Shown here piece by piece: positions 23,871 through 33,341 of a DNA stretch of 64,000 bases. The notes below the pieces were generated by a model that saw nothing but the letters and a program-made list of their open reading frames with translations, searched no databases and was not told the DNA's origin. Numbering within the stretch: position 1 is the first letter of the stretch; each line of letters begins with the position of its first letter. Origin of the DNA: Mucilaginibacter yixingensis (GTDB taxonomy: Bacteria > Bacteroidota > Bacteroidia > Sphingobacteriales > Sphingobacteriaceae); assembly GCF_041080815.1 (NCBI RefSeq), contig NZ_CP160205.1, forward strand, positions 3,906,001 to 3,970,000. Direction: 5' to 3'. The position numbers and the translations under genes were made by a program.

Positions 23871-24787
23871 GTAGTTTTTAATGTAATACCCAAATCGGCA
23901 CTGTTGCGGCTGTGGGTCAGATTCCACCCTATTGCTTTTAGCAGCACGCCGATAAACTGTTTGTCGCCCGCCTTAACATAGCTGATGATATTTCGTGGAA
24001 CCACCATCAGCATAAAATAAATATAAAACACCGGCTTAGCCAGCAAAGGAGCGTTACGACGAGTGAACAGTATGCGGTTACGGTTCATAAAGTATTCCTT
24101 AATCACACTCTTCTTCCCTACCGATACCGATTCTTTATGGTAGATCACCGCATCACCCCGCATCCAGATCTGGTAACCGGCGCGTAGGATGCGCTCACAC
24201 CAGTCAATCTCTTCAAAGTACAAAAAGTAATTTTCAAACATTAGCCCGGCTTTGGCGGTGGCCTCTCGTTTTACCATCATGGCTGCTCCGTGGGCGTAAG
24301 CCGTTGGGCCGCATACCTCATCAAACTGCCCTTCATCGCGCTTAAACTTACCCACGGCATAGTTGCGGCAGGTATAAAAATTTACGCGGGTAAAACCGGC
24401 GTATTGTATCAGTGTTTTATCATTGAAATAGTTGATACGCGGCGATACAGCACCCACTTCGGGATGCGCATCCAACACGTCAACCAGTTTTTGTATTAAC
24501 CCGGGCGTAAATTCGGTATCGTTGTTAACAAGAAAAAAGTAATCGCCGGTGGCAGCATTTATACCTAAATTGTTCCCGCCGGCAAAACCTAAGTTACGGT
24601 CAGAGCGTATAAATTTTACGTCGGCATATTGCTGTGCAATGGCTTGCTGGGGGTTTTCCTGACTGCCATTATCAACCACAATTATCTCTGTATCAGCATA
24701 AGTATTTGTTTGCTGTATAGACTGCAATAGCGCTAACGTAACACCGGCCTGATTGAAGTTGACGGTTATGATGGAAACTTTTTTCAT
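23867..24787 (-). CDS. Glycosyltransferase family 2 (rhamnosyltransferase-like)
   Basis: 306 residues from ATG 24787 (MKKVSIITVNFNQAG). Classical GT-A domain: VVDNGSQENP, SDRNLGFAGGNNLGI, FLVNNDTEFTP (the DxD-like NND), and FEEIDWCERILRAGY, a pattern typical of WbbL/rhamnosyltransferase-like inverting enzymes. A C-terminal hydrophobic stretch (near 255-275) may attach it to the membrane. First gene of a two-gene unit with the membrane GT2 that follows. Sugar donor not predictable. A longer upstream frame is rejected because it overlaps the divergent gene. Confidence 0.9.
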   Translation of the reverse strand: MKKVSIITVNFNQAGVTLALLQSIQQTNTYADTEIIVVDNGSQENPQQAIAQQYADVKFIRSDRNLGFAGGNNLGINAATGDYFFLVNNDTEFTPGLIQKLVDVLDAHPEVGAVSPRINYFNDKTLIQYAGFTRVNFYTCRNYAVGKFKRDEGQFDEVCGPTAYAHGAAMMVKREATAKAGLMFENYFLYFEEIDWCERILRAGYQIWMRGDAVIYHKESVSVGKKSVIKEYFMNRNRILFTRRNAPLLAKPVFYIYFMLMVVPRNIISYVKAGDKQFIGVLLKAIGWNLTHSRNSADLGITLKTT

Positions 24788-24874
24788 GCAAAGATATAGC
24801 CGGTTATTACCACTTTTGCTTATTAAGTAATTACAGATCGTTAATATCTGCACTAAACTACGAAAAAAGAAACA

Positions 24875-25357
24875 ATGGACGAGGCAGCATTGATTGAAAC
24901 AAAAGTTGAAGAATTGGTGGCTTTGCTGCACAAAAATCCGCCAGGACAAGAGCTGGCCTTAGCTATTAAGCAAAAAATAAATGCCGCGCTTGATGAAACC
25001 GCTTTCTCTGACAAGATAGAGGCCTTTGAAAAGCTGGACACCAACCAGAGCCGCCTGGATATGCTGGATGACCTGGAGCTCCTGCTATCGCAACACCAGT
25101 TGGATAGCCGTGCATCGCAAAAATATCTGTATGGCGAGCGGATAAAAAAATCAATGCAAATCATCATTGCCCTTACCATGATGGTGCTGGGCATTGGCAT
25201 GATTGTGATACCTACGCCCGGCTACTTTGAAATTTACACCCTCTATTATTTTAACCCCAACGACGGGATTACGGTGATGGATGTAATATCATTGCTAATT
25301 ATCTTCTGCGGTGTATATTTGCTTATCAACGCCCTGATCAAAAAAAATAAATCCTGA
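24875..25357 (+). CDS. Hypothetical membrane protein preceding the partner-switching genes
   Basis: 160 residues. The first 90 residues are acidic and helical (probably coiled-coil-like), followed by two membrane helices (about 92-113 and 132-152) and a basic end. The next gene (receiver-PP2C) starts 10 bases after its stop, so it is the first gene of that operon. I do not recognise a named family; it could be a membrane partner or sensor of the phosphatase module. Confidence 0.7.
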   Translation: MDEAALIETKVEELVALLHKNPPGQELALAIKQKINAALDETAFSDKIEAFEKLDTNQSRLDMLDDLELLLSQHQLDSRASQKYLYGERIKKSMQIIIALTMMVLGIGMIVIPTPGYFEIYTLYYFNPNDGITVMDVISLLIIFCGVYLLINALIKKNKS

Positions 25358-25367
25358 ACAAACCCGC

Positions 25368-26507
25368 ATGGCCCACTCCTACAAAATTTTGTTGGTAGAC
25401 GACAATCCGCTCGTACTGGAAATGATGGGCAGGGCTTTGACCAAGGAAGGGTTTACTTGCTACAAAGCCACTTCGGCCGCGCAGGCCATTTCTGTATTAA
25501 AAAAAGAGACGCCAGATATTATCCTCTCCGATTATGAGATGCCCGATGTTAACGGTTTCGAGTTTCGGCAGCAGCTAATGGCCGATACCGAGTATAAAAA
25601 TATCCCCTTCATGTTCCTCACTTCAAAAAACAATACCGAGCTGATGATTGAGGGCATGAACATGGACGCCATTGACTATATTATTAAAGATGTGCCCCTG
25701 CCGGTCATTGTCTCCAAGATCAGCAACGTGCTGGGTACCATCCGCGAGCAGCATCAGCGCTCTATAAGCGAGCTGAGCAAGGCGGCCGTTGCGCTACATC
25801 TGAACTCTATACCGCAGCAAACACCGCAAATTGCGGGTTATGATATTAACTTCTGGCATAAACCATTTCAGGATTATCCCGGGGGAGATTTCATTGATTT
25901 TATTGTGATTGATGAGCGCTTTACCATTATTGTACTGGGCGATGTGATGGGCAAAAAGTGGGGCGCCTGGTTCTTCTCGTTCGGATTTCTGAGCTACATC
26001 CGTGCCGCGGTAAGGCTGTGTATTTTTGATGGCGATGTATCTACCAAAAGCATTATGCAGAAGATAAACCGGGTGATTTATGAAGATCCGCTGGTGAGCG
26101 AGGTGCTATCAACCTTATCTTTACTGATGCTGGATATTGAACAATCAACCGTAAGTTATACTGGCGCGGGCGATTTACCGTTGCTTTATTATAGCCACGC
26201 TCAGGACGAAACCCGGCGCATCACCTCTGGCGGCTTACTTTTAGGCTTGCGCGAGGATGGCGATTTTGACGAGAACCTTATTACCCTGAACCCCGGCGAT
26301 CAGTTAATGCTGATTACCGACGGCATGACGGACACCGAGGAGAAAGGCCGAAAACGATCAGACTATCAACTGTTTGAAAACGCCGTTGCCCCTTACCTTG
26401 GCACGCCTGATACTTTTACCCGCTTTAAAGAAAGCGAGTTTATACATGAAAAAACCACTGCACACATTGACGACTGCAGCCTGATATTTTTACAGAAACA
26501 AGCATGA
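25368..26507 (+). CDS. Response regulator with PP2C/SpoIIE-type phosphatase output
   Basis: 379 residues. Residues 5-122 are a receiver domain with the acidic pair VDDN, phosphoacceptor Asp in DIILSDYEMPDVNG and Ser/Thr in MFLTSK. Residues 165-378 are a PPM serine phosphatase of the SpoIIE/RsbU type, with metal Asps in PGGDFIDFIVID, VLGDVMGKKWG, LITDGMTDTEE and HIDDCSLIF. This matches RsbU/HsbR-like enzymes that dephosphorylate a STAS antagonist. That antagonist is the next gene, overlapping by four bases. Activation by phosphorylation of the receiver is expected; no histidine kinase lies nearby. Confidence 0.92.
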   Translation: MAHSYKILLVDDNPLVLEMMGRALTKEGFTCYKATSAAQAISVLKKETPDIILSDYEMPDVNGFEFRQQLMADTEYKNIPFMFLTSKNNTELMIEGMNMDAIDYIIKDVPLPVIVSKISNVLGTIREQHQRSISELSKAAVALHLNSIPQQTPQIAGYDINFWHKPFQDYPGGDFIDFIVIDERFTIIVLGDVMGKKWGAWFFSFGFLSYIRAAVRLCIFDGDVSTKSIMQKINRVIYEDPLVSEVLSTLSLLMLDIEQSTVSYTGAGDLPLLYYSHAQDETRRITSGGLLLGLREDGDFDENLITLNPGDQLMLITDGMTDTEEKGRKRSDYQLFENAVAPYLGTPDTFTRFKESEFIHEKTTAHIDDCSLIFLQKQA

Positions 26508-26851
26508 GCAAGCTTTTAGAAATAACCGAAGAACAAAACGTACCCATTGCCCGCATACTGGTACAGGAGGCCAACCTGAGCCACGCCGGACAATTAAAGG
26601 ACGAACTGATAGCCGCACTGGATCACTACCGCAATAGCGTACTGGTTGATTTTAGCGATGTAAACTATGTAGACAGTTCTTTTCTGGGGGCGCTGGTATC
26701 ATCACTTAAATATGCAGTTGCAGGCAAACTGGATGTTGCCGTGCTTAACCCCAATAAAGACATCAGTGATCTTTTTGCCCTGATCAGGTTGGATAAGGTG
26801 TTCAAAATTTACCCGAACAAAGAAGAAGCGCTGACCAAATACCGTAAATAA
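26504..26851 (+). CDS. STAS-domain anti-sigma-factor antagonist
   Basis: 115 residues, one STAS domain. The phosphorylation loop VNYVDSSFLGALVSSLKYA contains Ser 58 and Ser 59 following Asp 57, matching the DSSGLG motif of SpoIIAA/RsbV. Expected to be phosphorylated by the HATPase protein encoded next and dephosphorylated by the PP2C protein encoded before it. The start overlaps the previous stop (ATGA) and the next gene begins one base after its stop, so the stoichiometry is probably coupled. Confidence 0.92.
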   Translation: MSKLLEITEEQNVPIARILVQEANLSHAGQLKDELIAALDHYRNSVLVDFSDVNYVDSSFLGALVSSLKYAVAGKLDVAVLNPNKDISDLFALIRLDKVFKIYPNKEEALTKYRK

Positions 26852-26852
26852 C

Positions 26853-27395
26853 ATGCAACCCAGTGCACAACATACGCTGATATTTCAACACTTGCCAGAC
26901 CAGGTGCATCCTACCTGGCAGGCGGCTTCGGCATTTGTGCAGCAACATATCCCGGGGGCAGGCCGTAGTTTGATCTTTAAAATAAAGGTAATTGTTACCG
27001 AATTGCTCACCAATAGCATTAAACACTCGGGGCATGGCCCCACTAAATTGAGCTTGGCCATTAATGAGGGGCGACTAATTATCCAAAAAATGGATGCAGG
27101 GGCAGCTTTTAGCGCAAGCGTAGAGGAAGATATTAAATGGGAATGGCCGCTTACTACCATCCCCCACCATCCCATAAAACTTTATGCGGATATGCTAACC
27201 GGCTTGTTTGTTACCGTCACCTCGCCGCATAGCCTGCACTTTTATAGTGAGGATTATGAAATTGGAGCAGACACCGCCACCGGCATATCAGAACATTATG
27301 GCTTGATGATGATTTGCAGGGCGTGTGATAACTTTACTTATCATTTCGATGCAGTTACCCGACACAACATATTTACAGCAATAATTAATCTATAA
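26853..27395 (+). CDS. HATPase-domain protein (RsbW/SpoIIAB-like switch kinase)
   Basis: 180 residues. The N box is clear (IVTELLTNSIKHSG, Glu 50 and Asn 54), matching GHKL-type serine kinases of partner-switching systems. The G1 box is degenerate: MDAGAAFS instead of DxGxG, and the G2 region is hard to place, with HYGLMMICRACDNFTYHFD near the C-terminus in the position of the last conserved block. It may bind ATP weakly, or act as a binding switch only. No matching alternative sigma factor is present in the window, so its output target is unknown; the surrounding exopolysaccharide genes are candidates. Confidence 0.8.
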   Translation: MQPSAQHTLIFQHLPDQVHPTWQAASAFVQQHIPGAGRSLIFKIKVIVTELLTNSIKHSGHGPTKLSLAINEGRLIIQKMDAGAAFSASVEEDIKWEWPLTTIPHHPIKLYADMLTGLFVTVTSPHSLHFYSEDYEIGADTATGISEHYGLMMICRACDNFTYHFDAVTRHNIFTAIINL

Positions 27396-27460
27396 GATAA
27401 TTTACGCATCTTTACGAGGGTAATTTATAGCATTACAGAACTAAACACACGTCACACATA

Positions 27461-28588
27461 ATGGCTGATGCAGGTGCCACTGTAAAAAAATCTAAAATTT
27501 ATTTTCCAAACCTCAATGGTGTAAGGGCCATTGCTGCCTTGATGGTGGTGGTTGCTCACATTGAGCTTGATAAGAAGACCTTTGGCCTGCACCAGTTCAA
27601 TTTTCTGGCGCTCAGCAATTTTGGCCGTGTAGGGGTATCCATATTTTTCGCCCTGAGCGGCTTCCTGATTACCTACCTGCTGCTGGAAGAAAAGCGCAAT
27701 TTCAACAAAGTCAGCTTTTCTAATTTTTATATGCGTCGTATTCTGCGCATTTGGCCGCTGTATTATTTTCTGGTGCTGATTGGCATGGTAGTACACTGGC
27801 CCGATGCCAAGCCATTTGTGTTATCTATCTTCTTTTTGCCCAACCTGGCTTTTACACTCCAACTGCTCCCCGCTATTTTTGACCCAATATGGTCTATCGG
27901 TACCGAGGAGCAATTCTATATTTTTCACCCGCACTTTTTCAGATTTAAAACTACCCGGCAAATCTTTAATGCGTTGCTTATTTTCCTGATCGTGTTTTTG
28001 ACCGGAGTGCAGGCAATCCGTCATTTTCAGCACAAAAGCGATTGGATGGGTACACTGGCCATGTTAACCTATTACATGCGCTTTGACAATATGATGCTGG
28101 GGGCACTGGTTGCCGTATTGTATTACAATACCAAATACAACGATTTTAAATTCCGTTTCCAGCGCTTGTTTAACCTGTTATTTAACAAGTATATACAGGT
28201 GCTAATATCTGTCGTTTTGCTGATAGTAATTTACCTGTACATCACTTACCATTTCTCAGAAGGCGATTTGTTGATTGCCGGCCTTTCGGCTTTACTTATA
28301 GTTAACCTTTGCCAGACGGAGACCAGCATCTACACGCTATCCAACAAAAAACTAATGTTTGTGGGCGAGGTATCATACGGTATTTACCTGCTGCATAAGT
28401 TCCCGGTACACCTGGTGCAATGGCTTGTTAAGTACCACATGCCAGCCATGAGCTTTGCGGTAGAAAATCTGTTTATCTACATCGTAAGCTTTGCGCTGTC
28501 CATTGCGCTGGCAGCGGTTTCTTACTACAGTTTGGAAAAATATTTCCTGAATCTGAAGAAACGCTTTGCGAAGATTACGCAGCACTGA
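27461..28588 (+). CDS. Membrane acyltransferase (Acyltransferase_3 family)
   Basis: 375 residues with about ten membrane helices. The N-terminal signature FPNLNGVRAIAALMVVVAHIE contains the R and H typical of the OafA/NodX family; FFALSGFLITYLLLEE, RRILRIWPLYYFLV and IGTEEQFYIFHP also fit. These proteins transfer acetyl or other acyl groups to surface polysaccharides or lipids. Its place next to the polysaccharide genes suggests it decorates that polymer. It converges with the phosphopantetheinyl transferase gene (4-base gap). Confidence 0.9.
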   Translation: MADAGATVKKSKIYFPNLNGVRAIAALMVVVAHIELDKKTFGLHQFNFLALSNFGRVGVSIFFALSGFLITYLLLEEKRNFNKVSFSNFYMRRILRIWPLYYFLVLIGMVVHWPDAKPFVLSIFFLPNLAFTLQLLPAIFDPIWSIGTEEQFYIFHPHFFRFKTTRQIFNALLIFLIVFLTGVQAIRHFQHKSDWMGTLAMLTYYMRFDNMMLGALVAVLYYNTKYNDFKFRFQRLFNLLFNKYIQVLISVVLLIVIYLYITYHFSEGDLLIAGLSALLIVNLCQTETSIYTLSNKKLMFVGEVSYGIYLLHKFPVHLVQWLVKYHMPAMSFAVENLFIYIVSFALSIALAAVSYYSLEKYFLNLKKRFAKITQH

Positions 28589-28592
28589 TGTG

Positions 28593-29339
28593 CTATATGC
28601 TATCTGCATTTATTTGCCACAAATTCATCCCATTTCCCGGCAGTACATGCGTAACGCTTACCATCGCACCGCTATCAGCCATAAAGCTATCGGTTACCCA
28701 ATTAGCGCTGTCAAAGTAAGCGGGAAGATCATGTGTTCCATCGAGTGCGGGGATTTGGGGCAGGTTATCGTCAATGCCCGATCCACAGGCTTTCAGCAAC
28801 GACTCCTTGCGCGTCCAGAGCAGAAAGAATGCCTGGTGTGGATCAGCAGATTGGTTGATGTACTCCAGTTCCTCTGAGCCGAAGTAGTAAGACGCTACAT
28901 CGGCATAGGCAAAGTTGGGATTTACTCTCTCTATGTCGATACCCATCGCGCTGTCACCAACGGCTATCAGGAACTCATCGCCGGTATTAGAGAGATTGAA
29001 ATAGCAATCAAACCGGTTGGAAAGAAATGGCTTTTTATTGGGATTATAAATGTATGATGGTTTGAGTTCAGCATCTTCCAAATACCAGCGCAGCAATACA
29101 ACCAACAAACCATGCTGAATAATGTACCGATCACGGTCGGCCTGGCGGTAAAACCTGGCTGCTGCCTGCTGCTCGGCCGGACTAAGCAATGCGTGGAACT
29201 GCTGTTGCATCCCGGCAAAATCAGCCACGTTACCATGCCAAAGATGAATACCTGCCGCAATGCCCGGGCCGGCAGAAAACGCGTTCCATACCGGCTTAGT
29301 ATTAAAACTGCAGGTAACTGTGCCTTGGCCCATCAGCAA
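28593..29339 (-). CDS. 4'-phosphopantetheinyl transferase (Sfp-like)
   Basis: 248 residues, Sfp-type length. The catalytic signature is GIDIERV followed about 45 residues later by WTRKESLLKACGSG, and the N-terminal half-domain has the weakly conserved FYRQADRDRYIIQHGLL. It transfers phosphopantetheine from CoA to the carrier-protein serine. The gene lies 4 bases after the NRPS gene, so its substrate is most probably the carrier domain of that protein. Confidence 0.92.
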   Translation of the reverse strand: MLMGQGTVTCSFNTKPVWNAFSAGPGIAAGIHLWHGNVADFAGMQQQFHALLSPAEQQAAARFYRQADRDRYIIQHGLLVVLLRWYLEDAELKPSYIYNPNKKPFLSNRFDCYFNLSNTGDEFLIAVGDSAMGIDIERVNPNFAYADVASYYFGSEELEYINQSADPHQAFFLLWTRKESLLKACGSGIDDNLPQIPALDGTHDLPAYFDSANWVTDSFMADSGAMVSVTHVLPGNGMNLWQINADSI

Positions 29340-29343
29340 GTAA

Positions 29344-31995
29344 CTAGTCTTTTTTTACCGCCGCCTCATCCAGGCATTTTTGCAACACTACGGCAAACTC
29401 CTGATCATTTGGCGGAGCAAAGATAGTGTTGTGCTCACCTGGAATATCATGCACACGAACGCCCTTCTTGGCATAAGGTTTCCAGCCCATGAATTTAAAA
29501 TCGTCCATGTAAAAAGTTTTCTTTTTAGCACGAAACAGGTCTATCGCAACATTAACCGGCTGCACAAAGTAGTTGTCCATCGCGCGCTTGTTCTCTTCGT
29601 CCAGCTCGTTAGAGTATCCAAAGAAGCCTTCCTGCGATTGATCAGCCCCTTTAATGCGCCACCATAAACGGATGATGCGGCGCTTTAACTGCAGGGCTTT
29701 ATATTCTATAGCGCGTTTAGGATCTTGCGCCAGCAGTACAAAGCTGTACAATAGCTGCATAATCAGTAACCGGGTGCGTCTGAATAGCTTTACTATAACC
29801 GAATCGTATCTTTCGGTCTGTGTGATATGCGTATCAAACATAGCCACCATACGCACATCTCTGCCAGCTTCAATCATCTGGCGGGCCATCTCATAGGCAA
29901 TAATACCACCCAGCGAATAGCCAGCCAACGCATACGGGCCGTCCGGATTTTTGGCAACAATTTCGGCAATATAGTTGGCCGCAATCTCCTCCATGTTGTC
30001 CAGCGGTTTGTCTATGCCATTCAAACCTTTGGCTTGCAAACCGAAAACCGGTTGATCGGCATCCAGATTCATAGCCAGCGCATTGAACAGCAACACGTTC
30101 AAACCGGCACCATGCACAATATAGATAGGCATTTTAGTGCCTTTAGGCTTAATGTTTACTAACGACTCCCAGGTAATAGACTTGCCATCTACCTGCAGGC
30201 GCTGCGCCAGTTTTTCTACTGTTGAAAATTCAAAAAGTGTAGCCAGTGGCAGACGTTTGCCGGTCTCCTGCTCCAATCTAGCCATAATTTTCACGGCCAC
30301 CAGAGAGCGTCCACCCAGTTCAAAGAAATCGTCATAAACGCCTACTTGCTCCAGACCCATAAACTCGGCCCAGGTATCGGCTACCAGTTTTTCTACAGTG
30401 GTGCGTGGCTCCACGTAAACCTCACGTCTTCTAACAATAAACGGGCGTGGATCTGGCAACGCCTTACGATCTACCTTACCATTTGGCGTTTGCGGAATTT
30501 CGTCAATCACCGCATAATCATCGGCCACCATGTATTCTGGCAATGCATCAGCCAAGGCCTGGCGCCAGCTTTCCATTTGCTGCACCAGGTCCTCCTCGTT
30601 AGGTTCCAGCACCAGGTAAGCTACCAGGCGCAAATCTGGCCCCATATCGGTACGCGGTAATACCACTGCCGAACGTACATTCTTTTGTTTTGAGAGGATA
30701 TATTCAATCTCGGCCAGCTCAATACGGTAGCCACGAATTTTTACCTGATGATCTATACGGCCAAGGCAATTTACCTCGCCGTTTTCTTTAAAGCTGCCCA
30801 AATCGCCGGTGCGGTAAACTTTGCCTCCGGGAGTGCCGCTAAAAGTATCGTCTATAAATTTCTCTTCATTTAGTTCTGGCCTGTTCAGGTAACCTGCGGC
30901 CACGCTATCGCCGCCAATGCAAATCTCCCCTACCGACCCATCGGTCAGGTTGTTGTTCTGCTCATCCAGAATATAGATCTGGGTGTTCCAGATCGGTTTA
31001 CCAATGGTAATATCGGCCGACTCGGTAACATGCTTTATGGTAGAATAAACCGTGGTCTCTGTAGGGCCGTACTGGTTCCAAAGCTCTTCACACAGTGGGA
31101 TCAGTTTATCGGCTAAATCTTTAGCCAATGGCTCACCTCCGGTAATTACACGCACGGGCAGCGGTTTATCCCAACCAGCCTCAATCAGCATGCGCCAGGT
31201 GTATGGGGTGGCCTGCATCATGGTAACGCCTTGAGTGCGCATAATTTCCAACAACGCACGACCGTCTTTTGCGGTCACAGTATCGGTAATGATGAGCGTA
31301 GCACCTACAATAAACGGCAGGTACATCTCCAGCCCGAAAATATCGAAAGAAATGGTGGTAACGCCCAGCAGCACGTCATCTGCAGTAAGGCCCGGCTCTT
31401 CCTTCATGCTCAATATAAAATTGGCAAAGTTGCTGTGCCTGATCTGTACGCCCTTCGGTTTACCGGTAGAACCAGATGTATACAGGATATAGATAAGATC
31501 ATCACCCTTAACCGTTACCTGGGGTTGGGTGGTTGGCTGTGCGTCCAGCTTAAACAGGATATCTTCTATATAAAGCTCTTGCGATTGGGTATTGAATTTA
31601 CCCTGATATTTTTTTGAGGTGAACAGAATCTTCGCTGAGGCATCTTCCAGCATAAACTCAATACGATCTGCCGGATACTCCGGATCAAGCGGAATATAAG
31701 CCGCACCCGATTTGATAATGGCCAGCAGAGAAACAATCATCTCTGGCGAACGGTCGAGCGACAGACCAATCACATCGCCGGGCTTAATACCTTCGGCAAT
31801 CAATATATGGGCAATGCGGTTAGAGGTTTCGTCCAAATGACGATAGTTCATCTGGCGATCTTCAAACGACAGCGCAATCTTGTCCGGGTATTGTTGTGCA
31901 ATCTCGGCAATGTATTCAAAAACAGGTTTATCTTTCTGATAGGTTGCAGCCGGGCCAAAACCAATATTTAGTGTATCGCTTCGCTCCTGATCCAT
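29344..31995 (-). CDS. Single-module NRPS: adenylation - carrier - thioesterase
   Basis: 883 residues from ATG 31995 (MDQERSD); an ATG at 32058 adds 21 residues that overlap promoter-like sequence. The adenylation domain covers about 30-520: A3 YTSGSTGKPKG (near 172), A4 SFDIFGLEMY, A5 NQYGPTETT (near 308), A7 YRTGDLG, A8 RIDHQVKIRGYRIEL, A10 PNGKVDRKAL. The carrier has LGGRSL (Ser near 560), and the thioesterase GYSLGG (near 692) with a late GEHNTIF His. No condensation domain. The first specificity positions read D-I-L-Q, with Gly later, resembling glycine-activating domains (tentative). Probably loads and releases or transfers one amino acid, perhaps onto the polysaccharide or a lipid. Confidence 0.92.
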   Translation of the reverse strand: MDQERSDTLNIGFGPAATYQKDKPVFEYIAEIAQQYPDKIALSFEDRQMNYRHLDETSNRIAHILIAEGIKPGDVIGLSLDRSPEMIVSLLAIIKSGAAYIPLDPEYPADRIEFMLEDASAKILFTSKKYQGKFNTQSQELYIEDILFKLDAQPTTQPQVTVKGDDLIYILYTSGSTGKPKGVQIRHSNFANFILSMKEEPGLTADDVLLGVTTISFDIFGLEMYLPFIVGATLIITDTVTAKDGRALLEIMRTQGVTMMQATPYTWRMLIEAGWDKPLPVRVITGGEPLAKDLADKLIPLCEELWNQYGPTETTVYSTIKHVTESADITIGKPIWNTQIYILDEQNNNLTDGSVGEICIGGDSVAAGYLNRPELNEEKFIDDTFSGTPGGKVYRTGDLGSFKENGEVNCLGRIDHQVKIRGYRIELAEIEYILSKQKNVRSAVVLPRTDMGPDLRLVAYLVLEPNEEDLVQQMESWRQALADALPEYMVADDYAVIDEIPQTPNGKVDRKALPDPRPFIVRRREVYVEPRTTVEKLVADTWAEFMGLEQVGVYDDFFELGGRSLVAVKIMARLEQETGKRLPLATLFEFSTVEKLAQRLQVDGKSITWESLVNIKPKGTKMPIYIVHGAGLNVLLFNALAMNLDADQPVFGLQAKGLNGIDKPLDNMEEIAANYIAEIVAKNPDGPYALAGYSLGGIIAYEMARQMIEAGRDVRMVAMFDTHITQTERYDSVIVKLFRRTRLLIMQLLYSFVLLAQDPKRAIEYKALQLKRRIIRLWWRIKGADQSQEGFFGYSNELDEENKRAMDNYFVQPVNVAIDLFRAKKKTFYMDDFKFMGWKPYAKKGVRVHDIPGEHNTIFAPPNDQEFAVVLQKCLDEAAVKKD

Positions 31996-32121
31996 TAATC
32001 TATATTTTCGAGTTCTGTAAAAATAATGCTTTTTTATATCGATAGCGGTGCTCACCACCCTTGTGTTTAAGGTTGTAGAACTATCGGTTTAAAACAATTA
32101 TCCAATAACTATGCCACCTGT

Positions 32122-33300
32122 TTATTGTTTTACGTGGTGAGCCGTATGTATAAATTTTTTATTTGCGCCTTTTAGCTTAAACAACAGCAAGAACATGGTG
32201 AAAAAGATGAACGGCAATTTCAGCACTGCGTTCAGCAATTTCCTGTTAAAAAACGATGGCGGGATGGCCAGCAATATGGCTGCATAACACAACCCGGTGC
32301 CCAGTGTCCACCAGCGCCAAGAGGGGCCAATGCCGGTTAACGAGAACACTAACATCATTGGCATAATACCCAGCATCAGTACGCGGGGTAAAATGGCGGT
32401 ATGGTAGATCTCGTTGAAATAATCGCGGTTACCACGCAGAAACAGCTCTTGCAAGCCATTTACAAAGTATTTGCGAAACAAGGCAAACTGTGCCGAGAGC
32501 CAACGTTTACGCTGATTTTTAAAGTTATCCGGCTTGCTCACTTTCTCATCATAGATCAGGGCTTCCTCGCTGTAATCAACTGAGATTTTATCGCGGGTAA
32601 GCAGCAGGCCCATCTCTTTATCAAAACCGCCCACGGCATCAATACGTTCCATTACGCTGGTAAACAACTGATATTCAAGCGCCATTCCAGAGCCAATGAT
32701 AGCCGAAGACAGGTTATAAACCCTTTGTGATTTACGGAAGATGTGGTTATTGATCTCCTCGCTAATCGCATCCAGCATGGCAATAGAGGTTTCAGAGTTA
32801 AGCGCAACGCGGTGCCCCTGCACCACTTTCTGGCCGGCCACCAGGTGGCGATTAATGTGATGCAGAAAATCAGGCGCGGCAATATTATCAATATCATAAA
32901 CCACAGCGGCATCAAAGCCAGGCTCGGTTGCAGCAATGGCCGCATGCAGCGCACGCGATTTGGTGCTCTTCTCCAGAAATACCTCAACCACCTGTAAGGG
33001 CATTGACTTTAGTGTTGCCACCGTCTCCGGCTGCAGTTTATCGGCAATAACACAAACGCGGTAAAGATCTTTCGGATAGTCAATTTCCAGGGCTTTGGCA
33101 GCGGTATTTAGAATGATGGCATCTTCTTTATAAGCCGGAATATAGATGATAAACTTCAGCAACCTATCGGTAACCGGCGGTGCCTGTACTTTGATTACCC
33201 GTCCGCTAAATGAAAAGAAAAACAGGTAGAGCGAATAGGTACCCAGGTAGATAAAAATTATCCAAAAAATAATATCGGCAATAGTGTGAATAATCTCCAT
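32122..33300 (-). CDS. Membrane glycosyltransferase, family 2
   Basis: 392 residues. N-terminal helix (about 10-30), GT-A domain with IYIPAYKEDAIIL, VVYDIDNIAAPDF (DxD-like DID), and NQRKRWLSAQFALF, which is the Q/R-RW motif of processive GT2 enzymes (QRKRW). Three or four C-terminal membrane helices follow (about 290-380). It could polymerise or extend the repeat unit on the membrane. Gene order between flippase and NRPS places it in the same transcript. Confidence 0.9.
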   Translation of the reverse strand: MEIIHTIADIIFWIIFIYLGTYSLYLFFFSFSGRVIKVQAPPVTDRLLKFIIYIPAYKEDAIILNTAAKALEIDYPKDLYRVCVIADKLQPETVATLKSMPLQVVEVFLEKSTKSRALHAAIAATEPGFDAAVVYDIDNIAAPDFLHHINRHLVAGQKVVQGHRVALNSETSIAMLDAISEEINNHIFRKSQRVYNLSSAIIGSGMALEYQLFTSVMERIDAVGGFDKEMGLLLTRDKISVDYSEEALIYDEKVSKPDNFKNQRKRWLSAQFALFRKYFVNGLQELFLRGNRDYFNEIYHTAILPRVLMLGIMPMMLVFSLTGIGPSWRWWTLGTGLCYAAILLAIPPSFFNRKLLNAVLKLPFIFFTMFLLLFKLKGANKKFIHTAHHVKQ

Positions 33301-33341
33301 ACAGCTCTTTTATATTTTAAGCACCATACTTTATGTGCAAT

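Noticed and set aside
24789..24796. TATCTTTG on the minus strand as promoter of the glycosyltransferase pair
   Set aside because: It ends one base before the ATG, so the transcript would begin inside the gene; probably coincidental.
24788..24949. N-terminal extension of the family 2 glycosyltransferase
   Set aside because: It overlaps the divergent gene start, and MKKVSIITVNFN is a standard GT2 beginning.
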